A stretch of DNA of 61,916 nucleotides from Spirochaetales bacterium (lineage in GTDB: Bacteria; Spirochaetota; Spirochaetia; DSM-27196; Alkalispirochaetaceae): positions 1 through 61,916 of the forward strand of contig JANQHT010000023.1 of NCBI GenBank assembly GCA_028282545.1, read 5' to 3'. The notes under the pieces are model-generated. The model saw only the letters and a program-made list of their open reading frames with translations. It ran no database searches and was not told the origin of the DNA. Each line of letters opens with the position of its first letter. The stretch's first letter is position 1. Positions 31,306-40,179 of the stretch are shown piece by piece. Both the position numbers and the translations under genes were made by a program.

Positions 31306-33017
31306 CACTGGCGTTCCCGGCGGGCCTTTGGCTTCTGACGCTTCTCCCCGTCGTCGTTGCAGCCCACCTCTTCTTCCACGAGAAACGGTCGATCTTCGTG
31401 GCGTCGCTGATGTTCTGGGACTCAGGCGACCCGCGGGAACAGCACCGGTTCCGCCTCCGGGCCGTACTGTCGATGAACCTGCTCCTGCAGGTAGCCGCGG
31501 TAACTACCCTGGCCGCGGCGTTGTCGCAACCGGAACTGGCCGGGGCAACCACCTCGTCGCGAGATGTGGTGATTTGCATCGACACGAGCGCAAGCACGCT
31601 CGCCCGTCACGACGACGGTACGCGATTCGACACGATCCGCGCCGCGGCGTCGCGGTTTGCAGCGGACCACCGGGAGAGCGCGCGTGTCGTGGTGGCCTTC
31701 TCCGGGAAGCCCCGGGTGGTTGGTTCCTTCGCACCGGGCGACGGAGGGGCGGAGGAGGCGATAGCCGCCATCGCACCGGACCACGGCGGGACCGACCTTG
31801 GAGCCGCCCTGGCGTTCGCTGAGGCGCTCCTGCCGTCGGTAGACGGGACGGTGCACATCTTCACGGACGGCTCCGACGGCGTCGACCCGGGCGTGATCGA
31901 TAACGACCGACACGTCGTTCACGTCGTAGGCGCCCGGAGCGACGGGGTGACGGACAACGTGGCGATCGTCGCTGCCGACGTATCGCCCGGTTCCGGCGGC
32001 GCTCCCACGCGCTTCTTCGCGCGCATCGAAAACCTCGGTTCGGCACAGTACGAGGGCGAACTGATCGTCGAGGCGGACGGGAACGAGTTGATCCGGCGGC
32101 CCCTGATCGTGGAAGCGGAGGCGTCACAAACGATCCTGCTGGAAGTGCCCGTTGCCACCTTCGAAGGGGCGTCGTTTCTCCTTACGGGAGAGGACCTCCT
32201 GAACGTTGACAACGTCGCGTACGTTTCGGCCTCCCGGATCGCGCCTACGTCGATCGTACTGGTCACGCGGGGAAATCCCTTCCTGGAGTCCGCCCTCTCC
32301 GCGCTCCCCGGCGCGACCGTGACGGTTCGCACCCTCTACACGCCCGCAATCGACGCAGACATCGTCGTCCTGGACCGCCGGGACGGTACCGCGGTCCCCT
32401 ACGGCCGGATCCTTGCCGTCGATTCCAGGCTGCCGGGTATTCATGACCCGGCGCGTTTGGAACGGGCGGACGGCGAATCGCTCCTCGCTTCCGACACGCA
32501 CCCGGTGGCGGAGGGAGTAGAAACGAGCGCGGCGTTCTTCGCGGACCTGTGGACCGTTGAACCGGCGCCGGGCCGCCGGCCCATATTCACGAGCGGCTCC
32601 AGGCTCGCCGCATTCTCCCTAGATCGGGACGATCTACGGGTGGTCAGCCTCAACTTCGACGTGACGCGGACCAACCTGGTGCTCTCAGACGCCTTTCCGC
32701 GCCTCCTGTTCAACGCCGCCGACTGGCTGTTGGAGGGCATCGAACGCCCCTGGACCGTTCGGACCGGTGACACCGTTCCGTCCTCGACCGGCGGGTATGT
32801 CGATACCCGGTACACGGGCTTTGCCCCGGCCGACGACGGGTTGCTCGCCGTGAACCTTTTTGACCCCTCGGAGTCCGACATAAGACCGGCCATGGCGGCC
32901 GGCGCGGGAGACACAATAGAGCGCTCGGCGCCGCCCCGGTGCCTCTGGCCGTGGCTTGCGGCAACGGCGGCGTTGCTGCTCGTGATCGACACGCTGCTCT
33001 GGAGCCGATCGCGATGA
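31302..33017 (+). CDS. BatA-like membrane vWA protein
   Basis: The 571-residue product has the BatA N-terminal region: two TM helices (FPAGLWLLTLLPVVVAAHLFF, AVLSMNLLLQVAAVTTLAAAL) around a short cytoplasmic loop. An extracytoplasmic vWA domain follows (about 87-220; MIDAS DTSAST), then a CARDB-like domain, further beta domains and a C-terminal TM helix (LWPWLAATAALLLVIDTLLW). Bat proteins are linked to aerotolerance or envelope integrity in spirochaetes and Bacteroidetes, though the mechanism is unsettled. Overlaps by 4 bp with the genes on both sides. Confidence 0.9.
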   Translation: MTLAFPAGLWLLTLLPVVVAAHLFFHEKRSIFVASLMFWDSGDPREQHRFRLRAVLSMNLLLQVAAVTTLAAALSQPELAGATTSSRDVVICIDTSASTLARHDDGTRFDTIRAAASRFAADHRESARVVVAFSGKPRVVGSFAPGDGGAEEAIAAIAPDHGGTDLGAALAFAEALLPSVDGTVHIFTDGSDGVDPGVIDNDRHVVHVVGARSDGVTDNVAIVAADVSPGSGGAPTRFFARIENLGSAQYEGELIVEADGNELIRRPLIVEAEASQTILLEVPVATFEGASFLLTGEDLLNVDNVAYVSASRIAPTSIVLVTRGNPFLESALSALPGATVTVRTLYTPAIDADIVVLDRRDGTAVPYGRILAVDSRLPGIHDPARLERADGESLLASDTHPVAEGVETSAAFFADLWTVEPAPGRRPIFTSGSRLAAFSLDRDDLRVVSLNFDVTRTNLVLSDAFPRLLFNAADWLLEGIERPWTVRTGDTVPSSTGGYVDTRYTGFAPADDGLLAVNLFDPSESDIRPAMAAGAGDTIERSAPPRCLWPWLAATAALLLVIDTLLWSRSR

Positions 33018-35572
33018 TCGTCGTTCTCGTGACGGGGATTACGGCGGCGCTTCTTGCGCTGCCGCTCCTCGACAAACGCTACCGTACCGCCTCGTACGTT
33101 TCACGCGCCCTCGCGGCCGCCCTGATCGTTACCGCTCTAACGGAACCGGCACCCTCTTCCCGCGACGAGGGAATCCACACCGTGTTCCTCCTGGACCTGT
33201 CCGATAGCGTAGGCGTCCGGCAGCGGGAGGAGATGGTCGAGTTTGTGGTTCGGTCCACGGAGGACCTTGGGCGGCCCCACAGCGCGGGCGCAATAGCCTT
33301 TGCCGCCGGCCCGGCTGTGGCATTGAGGGCGACGTCGTCGGCAGAGGTCGTTGCCGCGGCGCTGGCGGAGCTTCGAATCCCGGAAAACCGGGGGCGTAGC
33401 GACATCGGTTCGGCGATCGATGCAGGGCTTGCCTTGCTCCCGTCGTCGGGGGACAGGCGCATCGTCCTCCTTTCGGACGGCCTGGGCACCGGCGACGCCT
33501 TTCCCGCCGTTGCCGCAGCCACTGCCGGGGGCGTGCGCGTATCCACCGTTTTCGTTCCCCCGGCGCGGCCCGATCCTGAGGTGAGGCTGGTGGAAGTCAC
33601 GGTTCCCGACTCGGTGGGCCGGGAAGAGGTCTTCACGGCGAGCGCCGTCTACGAGAGCACCGGCGAAACGCCCGGAACGGTGGCGCTCCTCCGGAACGGC
33701 GAAGTGGAGGGAACCGAGCGCGTCCTCTTCCGGCAAGGGACGCACGCCTTCGCGTACCAACTCGCCGCCGACGGCCGCGGTGAACACGAAACGATCCGTT
33801 TCGAAGTTGAGGCGGAGGGAGATCGCTTCGTCAGGAACAACGCAATCGAACGCCGTGTCCGTGGTGTAGCTCCGGCGGAGGTCCTGTATATCAGCGCCAA
33901 CGAACCGCGTCCCTTCGGCGCGGCCCTATCGGCACAGGGGTACCGCGTGAAGTACGTGGATCCGCGCAACCTTGTGCGCGATGTATCCGTTTTCGATTCA
34001 TGGAGGGCGGTCGTCATCGACGACATCCCGGCCCGCGATCTCTCCTTCGCGACGATGTCGGCCCTGGAGCGGTACGTCCGTTCGATCGGCGGGGGCGTTG
34101 TGCTCCTGGGCGGACCCAACGCCTTTGGTCCCGGCGCGTACATAAACACCCCCCTGGAACTGCTGCTTCCGGTGAGCGCGGACGTGACGTCCCGTGTCCA
34201 GGTGCCGACGCTCGCCCTGCTCTTCCTGATAGACACGTCGGGCAGTATGAGTGGATCGGCCGGAACGGTGAACAAGCTCGATATCGTCAAAGAGGCGCTC
34301 CTGGCGTCGTTGAACGTCCTCCGCCCCAACCAGATGATCGGCCTGCTCGCGTTCGACGCTGAAACGGACTGGGTCGTTCCATTGCGACGCGCCCGGGACC
34401 GGGAAGCGACGGTCCGGGACATCGCGGAACTCCGGTCGGGAGGGGGTACCGTCCTGGCGAGCGCGCTGGAGGAGGCGTACCGCGCCCTCAGCGAGATCGA
34501 GGCGGCGGGAAAACACCTATTGATTCTCTCCGACGGCCTGACGCGGGAAGCGGACTTTCCCGTCCTGGTGGCAAACCTCCGGGAGGCAATGGTGACCGTT
34601 TCTACCGTTTCGGTCGGGACGGAAGCTGACCGATCGCTGATGGAGGCGATCGCCGCGGACGGCGGCGGACGCTCCTATCACAGCGACAGCCTCGACGATA
34701 TTCCGCAGATTTTCGCCGGCGAAACGAGCCTCGTGGCGCGGGAGGCGGTCGTTGAGGAGCCCTTCTTCCCGGTCCCGGGCGAGGAATCACCGCTCCTGGC
34801 GGGTATAGACCCCTGGTCCACGCCCGCCCTGGGCGGCTACGTAGTCACGTTCCCGAAAACCACGACCAGGATCGTTCTGGAGGCGCCGGGAGCCGCGCCG
34901 CTCCTTGCGCACTGGAGGTACGGGCTGGGACGATCCGTGGTGATGACCTCCGGTCTCGACGACCGGTGGGGCGGGGAGTGGGTCCGGTGGAGTGAGTTTC
35001 CCCGGTTTGCCGGGCAGGCCGTCGCCTTTGTGGAACGTCCTCCGGGAAACGGCGGCGTTCGCCTTTCGGCGCGCTACCGGGACGGTGAGATCGCCCTTTC
35101 CGTAGACGTCGCCAATACCGCGGGCGTCGATGGGGGAATTGCAGAGGCGACGATGATCACCCCCGACGAGCGGGAGGTATCCCTTCCGCTGGTGGCCACG
35201 GGAGTGGGCCGGTACGAGGCAACGGTCGCGGGAGAAACACCCGGTACCTACCTCTTCACGATCGCTGCCGCCGAGCGGTTACAGGCACTGGGCCGCGTGA
35301 ACGTCCCCTATTCCCTCGAGTACGCGAGGATGACACCCGACCCGGCCTACCTGGAACGGATCGCCCGCGCCGGCAACGGCGTCTCGGTCGGCTCCGGGGC
35401 CGATCTCTTTCCACACCGGGCACTGCCCCGGAAAACGACGGCGGCGGCTCGGGCACGGCCGCTCTGGCCGTGGCTGATCTCGGCGGCGGCGCTGCTCTTT
35501 GCGATCGAAACGGTAGCCACCGCCGTTCGCCGGCGGCGCAGGCCTACTTTCCGGGCGACCGGCGCACCTTGA
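33014..35572 (+). CDS. Large membrane protein with two vWA domains and a glutamine-amidotransferase-like domain
   Basis: The 852-residue product has an N-terminal TM hairpin (about 1-45) and a first vWA domain (MIDAS DLSDS, about 52-190). A CARDB-like region follows, then a class-I GATase-like fold without visible catalytic triad (VDPRNLVRDV, AVVIDDIPARDL, GGGVVLLGGPNAFG; about 290-385). A second vWA domain (MIDAS DTSGSM, about 405-570) follows, then a beta-rich C-terminal part and a final TM helix (LWPWLISAAALLFAIETV). The architecture matches large vWA proteins that close MoxR/Bat operons. I chose the ATG at 33014, which overlaps the preceding stop. Its 3' end overlaps the convergent ppk gene by 29 bp. 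Confidence 0.88.
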   Translation: MIVVLVTGITAALLALPLLDKRYRTASYVSRALAAALIVTALTEPAPSSRDEGIHTVFLLDLSDSVGVRQREEMVEFVVRSTEDLGRPHSAGAIAFAAGPAVALRATSSAEVVAAALAELRIPENRGRSDIGSAIDAGLALLPSSGDRRIVLLSDGLGTGDAFPAVAAATAGGVRVSTVFVPPARPDPEVRLVEVTVPDSVGREEVFTASAVYESTGETPGTVALLRNGEVEGTERVLFRQGTHAFAYQLAADGRGEHETIRFEVEAEGDRFVRNNAIERRVRGVAPAEVLYISANEPRPFGAALSAQGYRVKYVDPRNLVRDVSVFDSWRAVVIDDIPARDLSFATMSALERYVRSIGGGVVLLGGPNAFGPGAYINTPLELLLPVSADVTSRVQVPTLALLFLIDTSGSMSGSAGTVNKLDIVKEALLASLNVLRPNQMIGLLAFDAETDWVVPLRRARDREATVRDIAELRSGGGTVLASALEEAYRALSEIEAAGKHLLILSDGLTREADFPVLVANLREAMVTVSTVSVGTEADRSLMEAIAADGGGRSYHSDSLDDIPQIFAGETSLVAREAVVEEPFFPVPGEESPLLAGIDPWSTPALGGYVVTFPKTTTRIVLEAPGAAPLLAHWRYGLGRSVVMTSGLDDRWGGEWVRWSEFPRFAGQAVAFVERPPGNGGVRLSARYRDGEIALSVDVANTAGVDGGIAEATMITPDEREVSLPLVATGVGRYEATVAGETPGTYLFTIAAAERLQALGRVNVPYSLEYARMTPDPAYLERIARAGNGVSVGSGADLFPHRALPRKTTAAARARPLWPWLISAAALLFAIETVATAVRRRRRPTFRATGAP

Positions 35573-37613
35573 ACTCTTCCCGGTTGATCTCGGGCACCGC
35601 TCGGTACCGGTCACGGATGCGTTCCTGCTGTTCCGCCTGGGACCGCACGCCGTCGCCGGTTCGCCGTTTCCACGTTCCCCGGGAGTTCAGGGTGTGCGCC
35701 TTCTGGCGATCCTCGAAGAAGAGTTCCAGGCCGTGCTTGATACGACTCCGGATCTCGGGGTGCTCCACGGGAAACATCAGCTCCACCCGTTTCACCAGGT
35801 TGCGCGGCATCCAGTCGGCACTGGAAAGGTAGATCTCTTCCGCGCCGCCGTTGTGGAAGTAGAAGGCCCGCGTGTGCTCCAGGTATCGGTCGATGACACT
35901 GACAACGTGGATGTTTTTGCTCATCCCCGTGACGTTGGGAACGAGCATGCAGATGCCGCGCACGTTTATGTAGATGTCGACCCCGGAACCCGACGCGTCG
36001 TAGAGCGCGTCGATCACGTCCGTGTCGGCCAGGGAGTTCATCTTTGCCACGATTACGCCGCTCCCGGTCGCCTCCGCGCGCAGTTGTTCGCGCCGGATGA
36101 GTTCGATGAGACGCGGTTTTAACGAGTGCGGCGCCATCGAAAGCTTCTCCAGGCGCGGGATGACCGAATAGCCGGTGATCGCGTTGAAAACGAGTCCCAA
36201 CTCGTAGGTAAGCGTATCGTCTACCGTGAGCAGGCCCATATCGGTATAGAGACGGGCGGTCTTGTCGTTGTAGTTCCCCGTCCCCAGGTGGGCGTAGCGG
36301 CGGATTCCCGTCTCCTCCCGCCTGACGATCAGAATCGCCTTGGCGTGCACCTTGAGGCCGGCGATGCCGTGAACCACGATGACGCCCGCTCGCTGCAGTC
36401 TGCCCGCCCACTGGATATTGCGCTCTTCGTCGAAACGCGCCTTTACCTCCACCAGGACGACAACCTGCTTTCCGTTTTCGGCCGCCGTTTCCAGGGCGCG
36501 AATAATCGGCGAATCCCCGCTGGTTCGATACAGGGTCATCTTGATTGCCAGGACGTTTTTGTCGTTGGCCGCTTCCCGAACCAGGCGGACCACCGGGTCG
36601 AATGACTCGTAGGGATGGTGCAGAAGGATATCGCGACGCCGGATGCTCTCGAACACGGCTTCCTCTTCGTCAATGAAGGGAGAGGGGTAGCTCTCCCAGA
36701 GGGGGTCTCGGAGCTTGGAGAAGCCGTCGATCGAGTATATCTCCATCAGGTTCTTCAATTCCAACGGATTCGGTGTCGAATAGATCTCCCGCTCCTCCAC
36801 GGCGAGCTGCTCCATGAGGAGCGCCCGGATCTGCTCGCCGCCGCCGCTTACCTGGAGGCGAACCACGGCGCTCGACTCGCGTCCCTCGATGACCGTTTCC
36901 ATGGCGGCGATGAAGTCTTCATCCTGGCCCTCGTCTACGCTCATGTCGGCGTCACGGGTAATCCGCAACAGGCAACTGTCATACACGACAAAGCCGTGAA
37001 AGAGTTCCTCGGCATACTTGACGACGATCTGTTCGAGGAACGTAAAGGCGATGCGTCCCGCTTCAGAGGGAAGCAGCACGATGCGATCCAGGGACTCCGG
37101 GATCGGCACGTAGACCAGACGATCCTCGTCAAGCAGGAACGCCGCGTGAAGGCGGAGGTTGCCCAGGTAGGGCGCCCGGTCGGACTCGCCGCCCCGAAGC
37201 GGGGTGAGCACCGGAAAGACGCTCTCCGTGAAAAAGCGCCGGCCAAACGCCTCCTGGTCGGTGTTCCAGCGGTCCGGCGGCACCCATTCGATTCCCTCCC
37301 GGGCCAGGACCGGGAAAACCTCATCCAGGAGACACGTGTACTTCTGCGTCACCAGCTCGCTCACCCGGGCGTGAATCGCCTCGAGCTGTTCGCCGGCGGT
37401 CATCCCCGCCGGATCGGTGTCGCGCCGGCCCTGCTCGGCCTGCCTGCGCAATCCCGCGACGCGAACCATGAAGAACTCGTCGAAGTTCGAACTGACGATG
37501 CTGAGGAACTTCAACCTCTCCAAGAGCGGAACCGACGCATTCTGCGCTTCCGACAGGACGCGGGCGTTGAACTCCACCCAACTGAGTTCGCGGTTGATGT
37601 ATTTCCGTTTCAT
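35544..37613 (-). CDS. ppk1: Polyphosphate kinase 1
   Basis: PPK1 makes inorganic polyphosphate from ATP reversibly, forming a phosphohistidine. The 689-residue product shows the family order: N-terminal YINRELSWVEFNARVLSEA, a head domain with FLSIVSSNFDEFFMVRVAGL, and two PLD-like domains. Catalytic His is in KVHAKAILIVRRE, and YAHLGTGNYNDKTARLYTDMGLLT is diagnostic. A second conserved His lies near the end (RYLEHTRAFYFHNGG). It starts within the stop of the Ppx gene (ATGA) and is the third gene of a ROK-kinase/ppx/ppk operon. Its 3' end overlaps the last gene of the convergent Bat operon. Confidence 0.97.
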   Translation of the reverse strand: MKRKYINRELSWVEFNARVLSEAQNASVPLLERLKFLSIVSSNFDEFFMVRVAGLRRQAEQGRRDTDPAGMTAGEQLEAIHARVSELVTQKYTCLLDEVFPVLAREGIEWVPPDRWNTDQEAFGRRFFTESVFPVLTPLRGGESDRAPYLGNLRLHAAFLLDEDRLVYVPIPESLDRIVLLPSEAGRIAFTFLEQIVVKYAEELFHGFVVYDSCLLRITRDADMSVDEGQDEDFIAAMETVIEGRESSAVVRLQVSGGGEQIRALLMEQLAVEEREIYSTPNPLELKNLMEIYSIDGFSKLRDPLWESYPSPFIDEEEAVFESIRRRDILLHHPYESFDPVVRLVREAANDKNVLAIKMTLYRTSGDSPIIRALETAAENGKQVVVLVEVKARFDEERNIQWAGRLQRAGVIVVHGIAGLKVHAKAILIVRREETGIRRYAHLGTGNYNDKTARLYTDMGLLTVDDTLTYELGLVFNAITGYSVIPRLEKLSMAPHSLKPRLIELIRREQLRAEATGSGVIVAKMNSLADTDVIDALYDASGSGVDIYINVRGICMLVPNVTGMSKNIHVVSVIDRYLEHTRAFYFHNGGAEEIYLSSADWMPRNLVKRVELMFPVEHPEIRSRIKHGLELFFEDRQKAHTLNSRGTWKRRTGDGVRSQAEQQERIRDRYRAVPEINREEFKVRRSPGK

Positions 37614-39154
37614 ATGGCTACCACCCGGTATCCGTAGATCTCCTCAAAGAGCGTACCCTTTGTCAGGAGTGCATTCTGTTCGATCGATATGTCGCCGACG
37701 CACATGCACCGCACGACGATGTCGTCGTCCGTCCGTTCCACCTCCACGTCGGTGATGCGCTGGGCGTGACCCCGGTCCAACGCATCGGCCACGCGGAGAA
37801 TCGCGGCGAGCTTGAGCACGTTCATACGCTGTTCACGTCGGAGCGACACGTATGACGTGTGGGCCGAGTTCGGGCGTCCACGCCGGTGGTAGCGCACGAC
37901 GTTTGCCACGATGCGCATGTCCGTGCGACTGAGGCCAAAGACCTCCGAGTTGTCCAGGATGTACTGCCCGTGCTTGTGATGCCCGGAGGCGCGGATGTAA
38001 TTCCCGATGTCGTGGAGCGTCGCCGCAACGCGGAGGAGAAGTTTCGCGTGGCCGTCCATGGCGTGCTCCTCCTCCAACTGATCGAAGAGCTGCGCCGCAA
38101 GCTTCGCCACGTGGACGCCGTGTTTCTCGTCGAAGTGATACTTACGCCCCAGTCCGAGCGTTGAGGTCAGGACCTGCGACGAGTAGGCCAGCCGCATCTT
38201 CTCCGGGTCGCCCGTGGCGATCTGGAGAATAACGCCGTCGCGAATACTGACGTCAGGGACGATGAGCTGGTCTGCCTGGGTCGCTTCCATAAACAGCTTG
38301 TACGTGACCAGCGCCGGGAGCAATCCTTCCGCCTCGTTGTACGTGAGGCTGAGTTCGCGCACACACTCGTCGATGTTTCGGCGCTGGACGGTGCGAATAA
38401 AATCCACAAAGTCGTCCCGGTCGATCACGGAAAAGTGCTCCGCCTCCTGCCGTCCGACCCGGGCGGCGGCGATGCGCGCGTCGCCGCCCACCGCAACGAA
38501 GAATCTGATTCTATCCAGGCGTAGTTCCGCGTCCAGTACATCCTGGTTCACACGGATGTTTTCCCGGAGGTACTCCTCGATCTGATCGTTCGAACGGAGC
38601 GTGCTCAAGGGGCGCACCTGCTGTTCCACACGGACCGTCCCGATTCGCAGCGAATGGGCCGCAACCATCTTGCCGCGCTGCAACAGCATGATCTCGGTAG
38701 TTCCGCCGCCAACCTCCAGGATCATCGCGCTGGACCGGGCGATCTGCGGGCGCAGATCGTTGATCGCGTGCTGCACGGCAACGTAGGTTAGGTGGTTCTC
38801 CTCCACGCCTTCCACGACGTCAATGCGCAGACCGGTCCGAATCTTGACGCGGTCCAGGAAGGTGTCACGGTTTCTCGCTTCGCGGATCGCTGCGGTGGCG
38901 ATGACGCGCACCTCTTCCATCGGAATCTGCCAGCCGTCCAGCAGTTCCCGGAAGCCCCGAAGAATGGCTATCGCTTCACGCATCGATTCGGTACTGATGA
39001 CGCCGGACCGGAAGACGTCCCGGCCGAGCGGTATCGGCTTCGTCGCCTGATCGAGCGTTCGCCACTCTCCGTTGGGGATGATCTCCGCGACGACGGTCCG
39101 AATCGCCGAGGAACCGATATCGACCACCGCGACCTGGCGTGCCTTTGCACTCAC
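37610..39154 (-). CDS. ppx: Ppx/GppA phosphatase with HD domain
   Basis: Ppx/GppA enzymes hydrolyse polyphosphate and/or pppGpp. The 514-residue product has an ASKHA fold: VAVVDIGSSAIRTVVAE phosphate-1 loop, VIATAAIREARN, VVEGVEENHLTYVAV and EVGGGTTEIMLL phosphate-2 loop. The C-terminal HD-like helical domain is at about 320-500 (HVAKLAAQLFDQL, ATLHDIGNYIRASGHHKHGQYIL). It starts with GTG overlapping the stop of the ROK gene (GTGA) and overlaps ppk1 by 4 bp. Balanced co-translation of polyP synthesis and degradation genes is common. Confidence 0.93.
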   Translation of the reverse strand: MSAKARQVAVVDIGSSAIRTVVAEIIPNGEWRTLDQATKPIPLGRDVFRSGVISTESMREAIAILRGFRELLDGWQIPMEEVRVIATAAIREARNRDTFLDRVKIRTGLRIDVVEGVEENHLTYVAVQHAINDLRPQIARSSAMILEVGGGTTEIMLLQRGKMVAAHSLRIGTVRVEQQVRPLSTLRSNDQIEEYLRENIRVNQDVLDAELRLDRIRFFVAVGGDARIAAARVGRQEAEHFSVIDRDDFVDFIRTVQRRNIDECVRELSLTYNEAEGLLPALVTYKLFMEATQADQLIVPDVSIRDGVILQIATGDPEKMRLAYSSQVLTSTLGLGRKYHFDEKHGVHVAKLAAQLFDQLEEEHAMDGHAKLLLRVAATLHDIGNYIRASGHHKHGQYILDNSEVFGLSRTDMRIVANVVRYHRRGRPNSAHTSYVSLRREQRMNVLKLAAILRVADALDRGHAQRITDVEVERTDDDIVVRCMCVGDISIEQNALLTKGTLFEEIYGYRVVAI

Positions 39155-40116
39155 GGCCGCTCCTCCCGGACGTGTTTCGCGGCCAGGTCTGCCGCCCCCA
39201 CAATCGCCGCGTCATCACCGAGCGTCGCTTCCTTGACGACAACCCCCTCCACTAGGCGCGGCATAGCGCGATCGCGCATGGTACGGACCGCGCGCTCGAG
39301 GTACGACGTGCCGAATCGTTCAACCAGGCCGCCACCGACCACGATTACCTCCGGGTCGAAGATGTTCACCACGTTTGCCAGGCCTACCCCAAGAAAGTGC
39401 GCTGCCCGGTTCACAACCTCCTGTACGTGTTCACCGTCGCTTTCGTACGCCTTTTTGATCACCTTGCTTTTGATCGCGGTGATATCGGTACCACCCGCGG
39501 CGGTCACGGTGGCGGCCTTCCCGGCGGCGGCGAGCATCACCAAGTCCCGGGCTATCGCCGTTTTGCTCGCCACCGTCTCGAGGCACCCGATTCCGCCGCA
39601 CCCGCAGGCGCGCCCATCGGTCTGGACGATCATGTGGCCGATCTCTCCGGCGGAGCCGCGCTTGCCCCGATAGAGGTGCCCGTCCAGGATGAGGCCACCG
39701 CCGAGCCCGGTCCCGGGGAAAACGCCGATCACGTGGCGATACCCCTGCGCCGATCCCGCAACGAACTCTCCCCACAAGCCGGCGTTGACGTCGTTCTCGA
39801 GGAAGACCGGAAGGTCATACCGCTCCCGAAGCGCCTCCGCCAGGGGAAAGTCACGGACGCCGATATTGGGTGTATCCAGCACGACCCCCGCCTGCATATC
39901 GATGGGACCCGGAACGGCTATCCCAAGAGCTTCGATGTGTTTTGTCTTGACCGCCGCCTCCGTTAGGGCTGCGTCGACAACGGCGACGATTTGCGATAAC
40001 ACCTCGTCGTTGGACCCGGCCACGGTGCGCTCTTTGGCGCGCGCTATCACGGAGTTATCGTCCTCGAGAACCCCGGCGAGCATCTTGGTGCCACCCAGAT
40101 CAAACCCGATCCTCAT
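39151..40116 (-). CDS. ROK-family sugar kinase (glucokinase-like)
   Basis: The 321-residue product has FDLGGTKMLAGVL (phosphate loop), a NDVNAGLWGE catalytic-Asp segment, GTGLGGGLILDG and the ROK zinc motif CGCGGIGCLE preceded by EIGHMIV. Glucose, mannose or N-acetyl sugars are the usual substrates. There is no N-terminal HTH, so it is an enzyme rather than a repressor. AAGGAGG lies 6 nt upstream. It heads the operon with ppx and ppk1, which raises the possibility that it uses polyphosphate as phosphate donor, as some ROK glucokinases do. This is inference. Confidence 0.93.
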   Translation of the reverse strand: MRIGFDLGGTKMLAGVLEDDNSVIARAKERTVAGSNDEVLSQIVAVVDAALTEAAVKTKHIEALGIAVPGPIDMQAGVVLDTPNIGVRDFPLAEALRERYDLPVFLENDVNAGLWGEFVAGSAQGYRHVIGVFPGTGLGGGLILDGHLYRGKRGSAGEIGHMIVQTDGRACGCGGIGCLETVASKTAIARDLVMLAAAGKAATVTAAGGTDITAIKSKVIKKAYESDGEHVQEVVNRAAHFLGVGLANVVNIFDPEVIVVGGGLVERFGTSYLERAVRTMRDRAMPRLVEGVVVKEATLGDDAAIVGAADLAAKHVREERP

Positions 40117-40139
40117 ATCGCCTCCTTGAACGCCGCGAC

Positions 40140-40168
40140 TTGCGGCTATCGAGCGCGGCCGGTAGATT
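40140..40168 (+). promoter_or_regulatory. Promoter of the NadR-like gene (short or no leader)
   Basis: TTGCGG (40140-40145), a 17-bp spacer and TAGATT (40163-40168) are followed by 11 nt before the ATG at 40180. No Shine-Dalgarno sequence is visible. Confidence 0.5.
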
Positions 40169-40179
40169 CAACCAGAACC

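Noticed and set aside
39151..40116. ROK protein as a transcriptional repressor
   Set aside because: It has no N-terminal helix-turn-helix and begins directly with the phosphate-binding loop.
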